From Alphaproteobacteria bacterium (lineage in GTDB: Bacteria > Pseudomonadota > Alphaproteobacteria > Thalassobaculales > Thalassobaculaceae), in assembly GCA_024742605.1 (NCBI GenBank), contig JANSYC010000007.1, forward strand, positions 24,791 to 88,790: a DNA stretch of 64,000 nucleotides. Reading direction: 5' to 3'. Below the pieces are notes generated by a model. It worked only from the letters and a program-made list of their open reading frames with translations, did no database searches and was not told the origin of the DNA. A program made the position numbers and the translations under genes. Below, piece after piece: positions 51,107 through 61,442 of the stretch (position 1 is its first letter; each line of letters opens with the position of its first letter).

Positions 51107-51511
51107 TCAGTCCGGCGCGGGGTCCTGACCGTCGACGGCGCGGTCGGCGATCACCTTGTCCAAGACCCAGCCGGCCAACGAGGCGCCCTTCAATTGGACG
51201 CTCCGTATCGTACCGCAGTCGCTGTCACCGTCGCTCCTGTCGGATTGCGGTCGCTCGTACTCCCATACCAGCCGCCGGAAATAGGCGATGATGAAGACAC
51301 GGGTTGCCGAGGTGAGCCCGATTGTCGAGGCAAGGTTCGTTCGTCTCTCATCAATCTGCGTGCATAGATTGTTTATTGTGACGCCCTCCCGGGCCGCTAT
51401 TTCCTCAATCGCGTTCCACATTTGCGGCTCCAGGCGCATGGAGGTGCGCTTGTTCCCGACCGTCACATTGCGGCTTTCCAATGTAGAGTTATGTTCTGGT
51501 TGGGTGGTCAA
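51107..51511 (-). CDS. Ribbon-helix-helix domain protein
   Basis: A 134-residue protein with a ribbon-helix-helix motif at about residues 16-60 (NVTVGNKRTSMRLEPQMWNAI, then IAAREGVTINNLCTQID). This arrangement matches the RHH_4-type proteins of alphaproteobacteria, which resemble Arc/MetJ DNA-binding folds. The C-terminal half is hydrophilic. The upstream gap to 51679 is AT-rich and presumably holds the promoter. Targets are unknown. Confidence 0.82.
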   Translation of the reverse strand: MTTQPEHNSTLESRNVTVGNKRTSMRLEPQMWNAIEEIAAREGVTINNLCTQIDERRTNLASTIGLTSATRVFIIAYFRRLVWEYERPQSDRSDGDSDCGTIRSVQLKGASLAGWVLDKVIADRAVDGQDPAPD

Positions 51512-51679
51512 TACGCCCTCTATGCTCCGCTCGCGAGGCAGGCGTCACGATTTTGACACCCGTTCTAATAGCAATGCCACCATTCCAGGGCGTTCGCAAC
51601 CATATAAAGTTTATCCATACAAAAATCTATTTTAAGTTGTAAAGACGATTTTCGACCCGCAGCATAAGCCTCTGATCAG

Positions 51680-51955
51680 CTAGCGAGATTGCTCATCCGG
51701 CGTCTTTAGCTCCAAGGCCAGTGCATGTACCTGGGTGGCCAATTCCTCCTGCAGTGCGGCGTGCACCAATCGGTGGCGGTCAACGCGGGATTTTCCCATA
51801 AAGAGTGTGGACGTCACGCGGACCCTGAAATGTGTCTCGCCCCCAGGCCGCCAGCCTGAATGTCCGGCATGCTTGTGAGATTCGTCCTCGATCTCCAGTT
51901 CCGAAGGGGCGAGGGCAGCGGTCAGTTTGGACTTGATGGACTCGGCGACCGTCAT
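51680..51955 (-). CDS. bolA: BolA-family protein
   Basis: A 91-residue protein with the BolA fold: VAESIKSKLTAAL, LEIEDESHKHAGHSG with the conserved His, THFRVRVTSTLFMGKSRVDRHRLV. BolA proteins work with monothiol glutaredoxins in iron-sulfur trafficking and in stress response. The downstream RHH gene is separate. It is divergent from the J-domain gene over about 290 bp, in which no other gene is seen. Confidence 0.93.
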   Translation of the reverse strand: MTVAESIKSKLTAALAPSELEIEDESHKHAGHSGWRPGGETHFRVRVTSTLFMGKSRVDRHRLVHAALQEELATQVHALALELKTPDEQSR

Positions 51956-52247
51956 GTTGAGACCTTACTTTGTCGGTTCCTGTGGAATCACTCCGTACGC
52001 CACCTTATACCCGGAAAACGCACCGGAAGGTCGGTGGCGGTTCGGCGATGCGAGACTCACGGCGAATCCGGGTAGCTGTGTCGATCCGACCTCTGGACAA
52101 TCCGGAGGCCGCAGTTAGGTTCATACCGGAGATGTGGACAGTGCGCCGTAGCGGTGCAAGCTGACCATCTGGAGATCGGGCTTCTGCGTGGCGATCGACG
52201 CCCACCGGGAACGCGAGCCGAGCAAGTCGAGTGAGGGCGGCCGTCAA

Positions 52248-52832
52248 ATGCGCAAGAGCAGCGCAAAACCCATCGATCCCCCGAACTACGGACCGGAACG
52301 GGCGATCCGCAGATGTGACGTGCCGGACTGCGTCGCCGAGGGGGAGTTCCGCGCGCCGAAGACCCGAAATCGGCTCAATGATTATTTCTGGTTCTGCCTT
52401 GAACATGTGCGGGAATATAACAAATCCTGGAACTACTACGCGGATATGAGCGAGGACGAGGTGGAGACCGACATCCGGAGATCCACCACCTGGGATCGCC
52501 CGACATGGCCGTTCGGAGCGCGGGAGGGGCAGGCAAATCGGTCTCAGGCCTATCGCATGAAGGACTCCTTCGGCTTCTTCGATGATGATGAGGAAGAGGC
52601 CGGAGACAGGCCGCGCGGCGACGCCAGACGGCCGAAGACGCAGACCGCCGAAGCGAAAGCGGTGGAGGTCATGGGCCTTGAACCGCCCCTGACGCTCGAA
52701 CGGTTGAAGCGGCGCTACAAGGAACTGGTGAAGCTGCACCATCCGGACGCGAACGGCGGTGACAAGGACGCCGAGGAGCGGCTGAAACACATCAACGAGG
52801 CCTATGCGACATTGCGGCGGTTTTTCGGGTAG
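52248..52832 (+). CDS. J-domain protein (DnaJ-like) with Cys motifs
   Basis: A 194-residue protein. The C-terminal about 55 residues are a J domain with the HPD motif in LVKLHHPDANGG, plus ERLKRRYKEL and LKHINEAYATLR. The N-terminal part has a paired-Cys segment (RRCDVPDC... FWFCLEH) that could bind a metal. It is not full-length DnaJ, as the G/F and zinc domains are missing. Directly upstream of cobS, as in many alphaproteobacteria. The start ATG 52248 is preferred. Confidence 0.88.
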   Translation: MRKSSAKPIDPPNYGPERAIRRCDVPDCVAEGEFRAPKTRNRLNDYFWFCLEHVREYNKSWNYYADMSEDEVETDIRRSTTWDRPTWPFGAREGQANRSQAYRMKDSFGFFDDDEEEAGDRPRGDARRPKTQTAEAKAVEVMGLEPPLTLERLKRRYKELVKLHHPDANGGDKDAEERLKHINEAYATLRRFFG

Positions 52833-52962
52833 AACTTGACCTTGCCCAATCTGGGCGGTACCTCCGACCGGTTCAGCTTTTTCAGACTGGCCCAAGCCAA
52901 AGCAGAAGACGACGAGCACTCCGACACGCGCGCCCCTTTTCTAATGGACAGGACGACACTCC

Positions 52963-53955
52963 ATGGCCGACGACGAACGCAAGCCCGCCCACCACATCGC
53001 AGCGCCCGATACCGAGATCTCGGCGCGCGAAACGTTCGGCATCGACGTGGACATGATGGTCCCGGCCTTTTCCGAGCGCAGCGAGTACGTTCCGACCCTC
53101 GATCCGACCTATCTGTTCGATCGCGACACGACGCTGGCGATCCTCGCGGGCTTCGCGAAGAACCGGCGGGTGATGATCCAGGGCTACCACGGCACCGGTA
53201 AATCGACCCATATCGAGCAGGTCGCGGCGCGGCTGAACTGGCCCTGTATCCGGGTCAACCTGGACAGCCATGTCAGCCGGATCGATCTGATCGGCAAGGA
53301 TCAGATCGTGATCCGCAACGACCGGCAGGTGACCGAGTTCCGGGAAGGCATCCTGCCCTGGGCCTTGCAGAACCAGGTCGCCCTGGTGTTCGACGAATAC
53401 GACGCCGGCCGCGCCGATGTGATGTTCGTGATCCAGCGCGTGCTCGAGGTCGAAGGCAAGCTGACCCTGCTCGACACCAGCAAGGTGATCCACCCGAACA
53501 AGAGCTTCCGGCTGTTCGCGACCGCCAACACGGTCGGCCTGGGCGACACCACCGGGCTCTATCACGGCACCCAGCAGATCAACCAGGGCCAGATGGACCG
53601 CTGGAGCATCGTGACCACGCTGAACTACCTGCCGCACGACGCCGAGGTCGGGATCGTCAAGGCGAAGGTCGCGTCCTTCGCCACCGACGAAGGCGAGAAG
53701 ATCATCTCCAAAATGGTCGCCTGCGCCGATCTGACCCGGGCCGGTTTCGTCGCCGGCGATATCTCCACCGTCATGTCGCCGCGTACGGTGATCACCTGGG
53801 CGGAGAACACGGAGATCTTCGGAGGCGACGTCCAACTGGCCTTCCGTCTGACCTTCCTGAACAAATGCGACGAGACGGAGCGGACGATCGTGGCGGAGTA
53901 TTTCCAGCGCTGCTTCGGCGAAGAGATAACCGATCTGGGCGTCAAGGCGGCCTGA
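52963..53955 (+). CDS. cobS: Cobaltochelatase subunit CobS
   Basis: A 330-residue MoxR-type AAA+ ATPase that, together with CobT and CobN, inserts cobalt into hydrogenobyrinic acid diamide in aerobic cobalamin synthesis. The Walker A is GYHGTGKST at residues 74-82, the Walker B is [10 protein letters not shown], and sensor-1 is FRLFATANT. The start ATG 52963 follows GGACAGGACGAC. cobN is not in the window. cobT begins 68 nt downstream. Confidence 0.96.
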   Translation: MADDERKPAHHIAAPDTEISARETFGIDVDMMVPAFSERSEYVPTLDPTYLFDRDTTLAILAGFAKNRRVMIQGYHGTGKSTHIEQVAARLNWPCIRVNLDSHVSRIDLIGKDQIVIRNDRQVTEFREGILPWALQNQVALVFDEYDAGRADVMFVIQRVLEVEGKLTLLDTSKVIHPNKSFRLFATANTVGLGDTTGLYHGTQQINQGQMDRWSIVTTLNYLPHDAEVGIVKAKVASFATDEGEKIISKMVACADLTRAGFVAGDISTVMSPRTVITWAENTEIFGGDVQLAFRLTFLNKCDETERTIVAEYFQRCFGEEITDLGVKAA

Positions 53956-54022
53956 TCGGGGCTGATCCCCCTCCGGGATCGACCTCCCTAGAGCTACACG
54001 AGAGCGGAAGACGATCTGGGCG

Positions 54023-55885
54023 ATGCGGCGCAATCAACCCGAAGATCCGGCCTACGAAGACTTCAAGCGGTCCACGGCTGCCTGCATGCGGGCGATTTCC
54101 GGGGAGAAGGAGCTTGAGGTCACCTATGGCTCCGAGGTCGCGACCGCCGGAACCGGCCGGGCACGGCTGCCGGCCCCGCCGCGCGATCTGGCGCGGGAGG
54201 ACCTGGCGCGCATCCGCGGGGAGTCCGATGCCCTGGCATTGCGGATGCGCCATCACGATGCCGAGGTGCACGCCCGCGCGATGCCGAGCAGCCAGGCGGC
54301 GCGCGATATTTTCGAGGCGGTCGAGCAGGCACGGGTCGAGGCGATCGGTGCCCGCCGTATGGACGGTGTCGCCGAGAATCTGGGCGCCGCTCTCGACGAG
54401 AAATTTCGCCGCAAGGGGATCGAGCGGGCCGAGAAGGACGATGTCAGCCTGGTCGACGTGATGAGCCTGCTGGCGCGGGAAGCGCTGTCGGGCTCGGCCC
54501 CGCCGGACTGCGCGAGCCGGGTGGTCGATCTGTGGCGCCCCTGGGTGCAGTCCAAGATCGGCGGCGACCTGGAGGCGCTGGCCAGCCACCTGCACGATCA
54601 GGACGCCTTCGCCGACATCACCCGTCAGCTGATCCAGGATCTGGATCTGGAGATCGGCGACGAGGGCATGGCCGATGACGACGCCTCGGAGGCCGAGGGC
54701 GAGGACGACGGCGGCGATGTCGACGAGACGAGCGACGGCGGCACCCGCGGGTCGAGCGACGACGGCACCGATATGGAGAGCATCCCGTCGGAGATGCAGG
54801 CCGGCGACGAGACCGCCGACGGCGAAGAAGTCTCGGACATGGATATGGAGCCGGGCTCCGGCGACGAGGACCCGGGCAATCCGGGCTCGCCGATTCACCC
54901 GAATCTCGACGGCCGCAACTGGCAGGACAAGGTTTACCAGGCGTTCTGCACCGAATACGACGAGGTCGTGCAGGCCGATGAACTGTGCGATCCGGACGAA
55001 CTCGCCCGCCTGCGCACCCTGCTGGATCAGCAGTTGGGCCATCTGCAGGGCGTGATCGGCAAGCTCGCCAACCGGCTGCAGCGTCGCCTGATGGCACAGC
55101 AGAACCGGTCCTGGGAGTTCGATCTGGACGAGGGCATCCTGGATGCCGGACGGCTGTCCCGGGTGGTCACCGCGCCGCTGTTCCCGCTGTCCTACAAGAT
55201 CGAACGGGATACCGAGTTCCGCGATACCGTCGTCACCCTGCTGATCGACAATTCCGGGTCCATGCGCGGCCGTCCGATCACCATCGCCGCGATCGCCGCC
55301 GACATTCTGGCGCGCACGCTGGAGCGCTGCGGCGTGAAGGTCGAGATCCTGGGCTTCACCACCCGGGCCTGGAAGGGCGGGTCGTCCCGCGAGAAATGGA
55401 TCTCCGGCGGCAAGCCGCAGAATCCGGGACGGCTGAACGACCTGCGCCATATCGTCTACAAGAGTGCCGACGCCCCCTGGCGGCGGGCCCGCAAGTCGCT
55501 GGGGCTCATGCTGCGGGAAGGTATTCTGAAGGAGAACATCGACGGCGAGGCGCTGATGTGGGCGCATCAGCGTCTGTTGGCGCGGCCCGAGGAGCGTCGG
55601 ATCCTGATGGTGATCTCCGACGGTGCGCCGGTCGACGACAGCACCCTGTCGGTCAATCCGGGCAATTATCTCGAGAAGCATCTGCGCGATGTGATCCGCT
55701 ATATCCAGGACCGCTCGCCGGTCGAGCTGGTGGCGATCGGCATCGGCCACGATGTCACCCGCTACTACCAGCGGGCGGTGACGATCGTGGATGCGGAACA
55801 GCTGGGCGGCACCATGATGGAACAGCTGGCCTCCCTGTTCGACGAAGATCGAAAGGGTGCGCGCGGCAAGGGACGCCGACTCTGA
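54023..55885 (+). CDS. cobT: Cobaltochelatase subunit CobT
   Basis: A 620-residue partner of CobS. The N-terminal about 215 residues are helical, the middle is a long Asp/Glu-rich linker (about residues 214-290), and the C-terminal about 220 residues are a vWA domain with the MIDAS motif [13 protein letters not shown] and the later [11 protein letters not shown]. This domain order is characteristic of CobT. It binds CobS to form a chaperone-like ring that drives CobN. No other cobalamin genes are present. Confidence 0.96.
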   Translation: MRRNQPEDPAYEDFKRSTAACMRAISGEKELEVTYGSEVATAGTGRARLPAPPRDLAREDLARIRGESDALALRMRHHDAEVHARAMPSSQAARDIFEAVEQARVEAIGARRMDGVAENLGAALDEKFRRKGIERAEKDDVSLVDVMSLLAREALSGSAPPDCASRVVDLWRPWVQSKIGGDLEALASHLHDQDAFADITRQLIQDLDLEIGDEGMADDDASEAEGEDDGGDVDETSDGGTRGSSDDGTDMESIPSEMQAGDETADGEEVSDMDMEPGSGDEDPGNPGSPIHPNLDGRNWQDKVYQAFCTEYDEVVQADELCDPDELARLRTLLDQQLGHLQGVIGKLANRLQRRLMAQQNRSWEFDLDEGILDAGRLSRVVTAPLFPLSYKIERDTEFRDTVVTLLIDNSGSMRGRPITIAAIAADILARTLERCGVKVEILGFTTRAWKGGSSREKWISGGKPQNPGRLNDLRHIVYKSADAPWRRARKSLGLMLREGILKENIDGEALMWAHQRLLARPEERRILMVISDGAPVDDSTLSVNPGNYLEKHLRDVIRYIQDRSPVELVAIGIGHDVTRYYQRAVTIVDAEQLGGTMMEQLASLFDEDRKGARGKGRRL

Positions 55886-56003
55886 TCCTGTCTTCAGGCT
55901 GCACGGCCTGCATGGGACCGCCGATGACGATCTCGTGGCTTTGATCCGCCGAAGATCGGCGTTAGTCTGCTAGCTCATCTGGTCCGGTCGTCGGAGTGAG
56001 CCC

Positions 56004-57551
56004 GTGAAAACCCGAATCCGTTTTGTTTTTCTGAGCTTTGTGCTGTGCGCGCTCGGTCTCGCACCGAGTGGCCTGTTGGCACGTTCCGCTGCGGCTGAGC
56101 CGCTGGAACTGGTGATTCTCCACGTCAACGATTGGGACATGCTGGAAGCGGACGATGGCGCCGGTGGGGCCGCCAAGATCGTCTCGACCATCCGTCGGGA
56201 GCGCGCCGATGCGATTGCGGACGGGGCCGCGACCCTGACCACGTTCGGCGGCGACATGATTTCGCCCTCGCTCCTGTCGTCTTTCGACAAGGGCGCGCAT
56301 ATCATCACGCTGGCGAACCGGATGGGATTCGATGCCGCGGTTCTGGGAAATCACGAATTCGATTTCGGGCCGCGCCCGCTGGCAGCCCGGATCAAGGAAT
56401 CCAATTTCCCCTGGTTGAGCGCCAACATCACGAACAAGGGCGAGCTCGGCTTTCCCGGTGCCAAACGCCGGTTGATCAGGGAGATCGGGGGCTACAAGAT
56501 CGGAATCATCGGACTGACCACGGTCCACACGCCGATCGCCTCGAGCCCGGGCCCGACCCTGGGCTTCGAGGACACGACCGTGATCGCGACGGCCATGGCG
56601 GCGGAGATGAAGGCCGAGGGTGTCGACCTGATCATCGCCCTCAGCCACCAGGACCTCTCGGAGGACCGGCAGATGCTGCGGGCGGTGCCGGACATCGATG
56701 TGGTCCTGGGCGGCCACGACCATTGGGGGGTGGCGCTTTTTGACGGGCGCCAGGTCGTCCTCAAGGCGGGCTCTCAAGGCTCCCTGGTCGGACGGCTCAA
56801 GCTGTTCATCGACCGGACGGACAGCGCCGGCGGCGCCGGTTCCGTGGTCTGGACGCCGGATCTCAGCCTGATCTCCACACGGGACGTCGCACCCGACCCG
56901 GCGACGGCGGCCGAGGTCACCAATCTGTTGGCCAAGCTGGACACCGAACTGGAAAAGCCGGTCGGCACGGTCGGTGTCGATCTGGACACCCAGCGCGCCT
57001 CGGTGCGGGGCCGGGAGACGGTGTTCGGAAACATCGTCGCCGACGCCATGCGCAAGGCGACCGAGTCCGATATCGGGGCGACCAACGGGGGCGGTATCCG
57101 GGGCGATACGACCTATGCCCGGGGGGGCGAGATGACCCGGCGGACCATCCTGACCGAACTGCCGTTCGGCAATCGCACGCTCAAGCTGCGGGTGACAGGC
57201 ACGACGATCCTGGAGATGCTCGAGAATGCGGTCTCGGATGTCGAGAACGGGGCCGGCCGGTTCCTGCAGGTCTCCGGTCTCAAGTTCGCCTACGCTCCGA
57301 CCGCGCCGTCTGGGCAGCGGGTCCGGACCGTCACGGTCGGCGGCAAAGCGCTGGAGCCGAACAGGTCCTATACCCTGGCCACCAACGAGTTCCTGGCGCG
57401 GGGGGGCGACGGCTACACGATGCTGGCGGAGGTGCCGCGCCTCATCGATGTGGCCAGCGCCCGGCTGATGGCCAATCAGGTGATCGAGGCGATCGAGGCG
57501 GCGGGAACCGCCACCGGCTCGATCGAAGGTCGGATCAAGACGGTCGACTGA
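56004..57551 (+). CDS. Exported bifunctional metallophosphatase / 5'-nucleotidase
   Basis: A 515-residue periplasmic enzyme. A signal peptide (VFLSFVLCALGLAPSGLLARSAAA) is followed by the metallophosphatase motifs ILHVNDWD, FGGDMISPSL, LGNHEFDFGP, SHQDLSED and LGGHDHWG, and a C-terminal 5_nucleotid_C domain starting near AEVTNLLAKL. The start is GTG at 56004 behind CGGAGTGAG. Members hydrolyse 5'-nucleotides or UDP-sugars to salvage phosphate and nucleosides. Confidence 0.93.
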   Translation: MKTRIRFVFLSFVLCALGLAPSGLLARSAAAEPLELVILHVNDWDMLEADDGAGGAAKIVSTIRRERADAIADGAATLTTFGGDMISPSLLSSFDKGAHIITLANRMGFDAAVLGNHEFDFGPRPLAARIKESNFPWLSANITNKGELGFPGAKRRLIREIGGYKIGIIGLTTVHTPIASSPGPTLGFEDTTVIATAMAAEMKAEGVDLIIALSHQDLSEDRQMLRAVPDIDVVLGGHDHWGVALFDGRQVVLKAGSQGSLVGRLKLFIDRTDSAGGAGSVVWTPDLSLISTRDVAPDPATAAEVTNLLAKLDTELEKPVGTVGVDLDTQRASVRGRETVFGNIVADAMRKATESDIGATNGGGIRGDTTYARGGEMTRRTILTELPFGNRTLKLRVTGTTILEMLENAVSDVENGAGRFLQVSGLKFAYAPTAPSGQRVRTVTVGGKALEPNRSYTLATNEFLARGGDGYTMLAEVPRLIDVASARLMANQVIEAIEAAGTATGSIEGRIKTVD

Positions 57552-57673
57552 GGCCGGATCGGGGCGCGGTGGGAACGACTGCCGCTCCGCCGTGCCTATA
57601 GACCGCCGGGTCCCTTTGGCTACACTCGCCGGGACCCAACGCGGTTGAAACATCAGACTCTGGGAGGATTTCC

Positions 57674-57997
57674 ATGCTGCTCGACGTTCGCACCTATACC
57701 TGCCGCCCCGGCACCATCAACAAGCACCTCGAAGTCTATGAGCAATTCGGCAAGGCGGCGCAGGCCAAGCATCTCGGCGAGCCGCTGATGTACGCCAAGT
57801 GCGAGACCGGCAACCCGAACGAGTACATGCACATCTGGGTCTACGACAGTGCGGGCGACCGGGAAGCCAAGCGGGCCGCCATGTGGAAGGATCCGGACTG
57901 GCTCAAGTACACCCAGGAGAGCGCCAAGCTCGGCGCCCTTGAGAAGCAGGAGAACAAGCTGTTCACCCCTGTGAGCTTCTACCCGCTCAAGCGCTGA
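57674..57997 (+). CDS. NIPSNAP-family protein
   Basis: A 107-residue protein with the NIPSNAP fold: MLLDVRTYTCRPGTINKHLEVYEQFG at the start, IWVYDSAGDREAKRAAMW, and EKQENKLFTP. Such small ferredoxin-like dimeric proteins are of unknown function. The ATG follows TGGGAGGATTTCC. A Rho-independent terminator lies 26 nt after its stop. Confidence 0.9.
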   Translation: MLLDVRTYTCRPGTINKHLEVYEQFGKAAQAKHLGEPLMYAKCETGNPNEYMHIWVYDSAGDREAKRAAMWKDPDWLKYTQESAKLGALEKQENKLFTPVSFYPLKR

Positions 57998-58022
57998 TCC
58001 GTCGGCGCCACACGGTGGAAGG

Positions 58023-58048
58023 GGACGCGCCGGGTGCGCGTCCTTTTT
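58023..58048 (+). terminator. Rho-independent terminator
   Basis: GGACGCGC and GCGCGTCC form an 8-bp GC stem with loop CGGGT, followed directly by TTTTT. It ends the NIPSNAP transcript and lies 36 nt before the convergent cyclase gene's stop. Confidence 0.92.
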
Positions 58049-58084
58049 CGTTTGTGCGCCGCTCGGGACCCGGACCGTCGGAGG

Positions 58085-59791
58085 TCAGAGTCGAAGGCTG
58101 CGCGCGTCGTCGATGCAGCGGATCGCCATCGGCTGGCTGCGGCCGCGCACCTCGATCTCCGTGCCGCGTCCGGTCTCGGGTGCCAGTCCGGAGGCTGAGA
58201 CCAGGGCCTCGCTGACGATCAGCTGCACCTGCTCGTCCTTGGTCAGCCCCTCCAGGCGGCTTGCGGTGTTCACCGTGTCGCCGACGGCGGTCAGCCCGCG
58301 CACCGTGCCGTATCCCATCTCGCCCACGATACAGGGCCCGACATGCAGGCCGATCCCGATCCGTAGGGGCGTGTCCAGGTCACCGGCGAGGCTCTGGTTC
58401 AACTCGATCAGCCGTTCCGACATCGCCTTGGCGGCGGCCAGCGCCTGCCGGCTGCCGCTGCTCCGGTCGCCGTCGACCCCGAACAGCGCCATGATTCCGT
58501 CGCCGATGAACTTGTCGAGCCGACCGCCGGAGCCCTCGATCGCGGCCCCCATCTCGGCGAAATACCGGTTCAGGATGAACACCACGTCATAGGGCAGGCG
58601 CTGTTCGGAGATCGTTGTGAAGCCTCGGATGTCGGCGAACAGCACGGCGATGTCCAGTTCCCGTCCATGCAGATAGCTCGGGCCGCCGCGGGCCGCACCG
58701 GTGTCCGAGTGGGGCGGCAGCAGCGGGGTCACCTCCAACCCGTCGATCACCGGGGTCTGGCAGGCCAGGCGCACATTCGGGGGCGCGCCGATCCGCTGCA
58801 GGACCTTCGCCTCCGCCTCGCTCGGCGGCTGCAGGCGGTCCAGTCCCGCGCCGATCCGGACCCGGCAGGTCGAGCAGCGGCCGCGCCCGCCGCAGACGCT
58901 GGCATGGGGGATGTCCTGGAGTCGGCTGATCTCCAGGATGGTCTGTCCCTTGGTGGCGCGGACCACTTCGCCGGTGCCGTAGCGCAGGGTCAGGCTGCGC
59001 CGGCGATGGTGATAGCTGCCGCGGAGTCCGTTGGCGACGAACGCACCGAGGACCAGCAGGAGATAGCCGATCCGGGCGTCGTCGATCAGCCCGAACATCT
59101 CGGTGTTTTCCGAGGCGTCGGGACGTTTCATTCGGGCCGCCTCCCGGTCCGCCCAGCCCGGCTGCTCGGCGCGCTGCCGGATTTCCATGCCGGACGCGAC
59201 GAATCCCGACAGGGCCAGGGTCGGCACGATCACCGCGATCGCCAGGGCCGGGCCGTGGGCGCGCTGATACCAGCCCTTGAACTGCAGCCAGAAATGCAGG
59301 CCGATGCAGCCGTGGGTCCATGCGACGATCAGGGCCACGGCCTGCTTGAATGCCAGTTCAGGGGCAAGGACCCACATCGTGTGCAGGGTGGAAATGTAGT
59401 CGGAGCCGGCGGCGTACATCTCATAGGCGCCGCGGGTCGCGATCACGTGGTCGATGAGCAGCAGCGGGATCGCCAGACCCAGCACAAGCTGGGCGATCTC
59501 GGGCGGCCACATGTCGCGGAACCTGTCGCGCAGGATCACCGCGCGCAGGGCGATCGTCACGTGCACCGTGACTGCGCCGTACAAAAGCACGGTTCCCGGC
59601 AGCGGTGCCCAGAGCTGGAGAAAACCGGCGAACGCGGTCTGCATCGCCTCGATCGACCACAGGCCGAGGGCGTGGTTGAGCAGGTGGGTGGTGACATAGG
59701 CGAACAGGATCAGTCCGGAGGCCAGTCGGCCGACGGAGATCCATCCGGTCCAGGCGTCTCCGGGTGCGTCATCCGTTCTGTCGGCCGCCAT
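58085..59791 (-). CDS. Membrane-anchored adenylate cyclase with ferredoxin domain (CyaC-like)
   Basis: A 568-residue three-part protein. Residues about 15-265 are a membrane region with several His (THLLNHALGLW, LYGAVTVHVTIAL, LLIDHVIATRG, WTHGCIGLHFWLQF), resembling the succinate-dehydrogenase cytochrome b fold. Residues about 265-365 are a [2Fe-2S] ferredoxin with Cys300, Cys306, Cys309 and Cys344. Then comes a class III cyclase catalytic domain (VLFADIRGFTTISE, FIGDGIMALFG, GDTVNTASRLE). The layout resembles the quinone-responsive diheme cyclase CyaC described in Sinorhizobium. The ATG at 59791 follows AAGGGGG. Confidence 0.9.
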   Translation of the reverse strand: MAADRTDDAPGDAWTGWISVGRLASGLILFAYVTTHLLNHALGLWSIEAMQTAFAGFLQLWAPLPGTVLLYGAVTVHVTIALRAVILRDRFRDMWPPEIAQLVLGLAIPLLLIDHVIATRGAYEMYAAGSDYISTLHTMWVLAPELAFKQAVALIVAWTHGCIGLHFWLQFKGWYQRAHGPALAIAVIVPTLALSGFVASGMEIRQRAEQPGWADREAARMKRPDASENTEMFGLIDDARIGYLLLVLGAFVANGLRGSYHHRRRSLTLRYGTGEVVRATKGQTILEISRLQDIPHASVCGGRGRCSTCRVRIGAGLDRLQPPSEAEAKVLQRIGAPPNVRLACQTPVIDGLEVTPLLPPHSDTGAARGGPSYLHGRELDIAVLFADIRGFTTISEQRLPYDVVFILNRYFAEMGAAIEGSGGRLDKFIGDGIMALFGVDGDRSSGSRQALAAAKAMSERLIELNQSLAGDLDTPLRIGIGLHVGPCIVGEMGYGTVRGLTAVGDTVNTASRLEGLTKDEQVQLIVSEALVSASGLAPETGRGTEIEVRGRSQPMAIRCIDDARSLRL

Positions 59792-59960
59792 CGGGGGACC
59801 CCCTTTTCCGTCTCGACCAAAGCCATTCCGACGCCACAGTTGGCGGTTTCCATGTCCGATACGGCCAATCCCCGAGTAGAGACTTGAATTTCTGTGGGAA
59901 ATCAATAAATCTCCGGCGCTCGGCTGACATTTGTAACGACACAAACAGGGAGTCCGCGAC

Positions 59961-60713
59961 ATGACGGATGCCCTTTCCATTCGTGGCCTGGTCAAACGCT
60001 TCGGCGGGAAAACCGCCGTCGACGGATTGAGCTTCGATGTGGGCACGGGAGAGGTGCTCGGGTTTCTGGGACCGAACGGTGCCGGGAAGTCGACCACCAT
60101 GAAGATGATCTGCGGGTTTCTGGCGCCGACCGCCGGGACCGTGTTCGTCTGCGGCGATGACGTGACCACCGACCCGATCGCCGCGAAATCGCGCATCGGC
60201 TATCTGCCCGAGGGCGCGCCCGCCTATCCCGACATGACCGTGACCGGTTTTCTGGATTTCATCGGCGCGATCCGGAACTTCGACGGCGCGGCACGGCGCG
60301 AGCGGGTGGAGTCGGCGATGGCGGCGACCAAGCTGGAAGAGGTCGCCCATCAGCCGATCGAGACCCTGTCCAAGGGGTTCAAACGGCGGGTCGGTCTGGC
60401 GCAGGCTTTGCTGCACGATCCGGAGATCTTGATTCTGGACGAGCCGACCGACGGTCTGGATCCGAACCAGAAATTCGAGGTCCGGCGTCTGATCACCGAA
60501 ATGGCCCATCGCAAGACCATCGTGATCTCGACCCATATCCTGGAAGAGGTGGACGCGGTTTGCACCCGCGCCATGATCATCGCGCGCGGCCGGATCCTGG
60601 CCGACGGCACGCCGGCGGAGCTCAAGAAACGCTCGGCCACCGGCAATATGGACGAGGTGTTTCGGGAGATCACGCTCGGTGCCGCCCAGCCTGTGGAGGC
60701 GTCCGTTGCGTAA
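59961..60713 (+). CDS. ABC transporter ATP-binding protein (Gld/ABC-2 type)
   Basis: A 250-residue ATPase with Walker A GPNGAGKSTTMK, the signature LSKGFKRRVGLAQALL and Walker B LILDEPTDGLDPNQ, and the switch His in ISTHILEEV. It belongs to the GldA-like branch of ABC-2 exporters. The ATG follows AGGGAGTCCGCGAC. Its last codons overlap the permease start. It forms an operon with the permease, the GldG-like protein and the DUF4340 protein. The transported substrate is unknown. Confidence 0.94.
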   Translation: MTDALSIRGLVKRFGGKTAVDGLSFDVGTGEVLGFLGPNGAGKSTTMKMICGFLAPTAGTVFVCGDDVTTDPIAAKSRIGYLPEGAPAYPDMTVTGFLDFIGAIRNFDGAARRERVESAMAATKLEEVAHQPIETLSKGFKRRVGLAQALLHDPEILILDEPTDGLDPNQKFEVRRLITEMAHRKTIVISTHILEEVDAVCTRAMIIARGRILADGTPAELKKRSATGNMDEVFREITLGAAQPVEASVA

Positions 60714-61440
60714 CATCGCGATCATCACCAGGCGCGAGCTGGCGGCCTATTTCGCGACCCCGCTCGCCTATATCTTCATCGTGATCTTTCTGGTGCTGGC
60801 GGGCGCGCTGACCTTCTTCATGGGCGGGCTGCTGCAGCGCGGTCAGGCCGACCTTCAGCCGTTCTTCACCTTCCATCCCTGGCTCTACCTGTTCCTGGTC
60901 CCGGCCCTGTCGATGCGGCTGTGGGCGGAGGAACGGCGGTCCGGCACGATCGAACTGTTCCTCACCCTGCCGGTGCGCATGATCGACGCGGTCCTGGGCA
61001 AGTTTCTGGCGGCCTGGGCGTTCACCGCGATCGCGCTGGCGCTGACCTTCCCGCTCTGGGTGACGGTGAACCTGCTGGGCGATCCGGATAACGGCGTGAT
61101 CCTGGCCTCCTATATCGGCTCCCTGCTGATGGCGGGGGCCTTCCTGGCGGTGGGGGCGATGATTTCGGCCACCACCAAGAACCAGGTGATCGCCTTCGTG
61201 GTCACCACGGCGGTGCTGTTCGTCTTCACGCTGGCCGGGACCGAGCTGGTGCTGGAAAGCGTGCGCGGCTGGGCCCCGGCGATCGTGGTCGATATCGTCG
61301 CCAGTTTCGGATTTCTCTCCCATTTCCAGTCGATCTCGCGCGGCGTGATCGATCTCCGGGACGCGATCTTCTTCGGCAGCGTGATTGCCGCGGCCCTCTA
61401 CGCCAACGCCCTGATCGTCGATCTGAAAAAGGCGGAGTGA
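60706..61440 (+). CDS. ABC-2 type permease (GldF-like)
   Basis: A 244-residue permease with six transmembrane segments. The N-terminal ITRRELAAYFATPLAYIF amphipathic helix and the RRSGTIELFLTLP motif are typical of the GldF-like group. I chose TTG 60706 because GGAGG lies 5 nt upstream and the frame continues without a closer ATG; it overlaps the ATPase gene by 8 nt. Codon context also favours a start here rather than at 60679. Confidence 0.9.
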   Translation: MRNIAIITRRELAAYFATPLAYIFIVIFLVLAGALTFFMGGLLQRGQADLQPFFTFHPWLYLFLVPALSMRLWAEERRSGTIELFLTLPVRMIDAVLGKFLAAWAFTAIALALTFPLWVTVNLLGDPDNGVILASYIGSLLMAGAFLAVGAMISATTKNQVIAFVVTTAVLFVFTLAGTELVLESVRGWAPAIVVDIVASFGFLSHFQSISRGVIDLRDAIFFGSVIAAALYANALIVDLKKAE

Positions 61441-61442
61441 GC

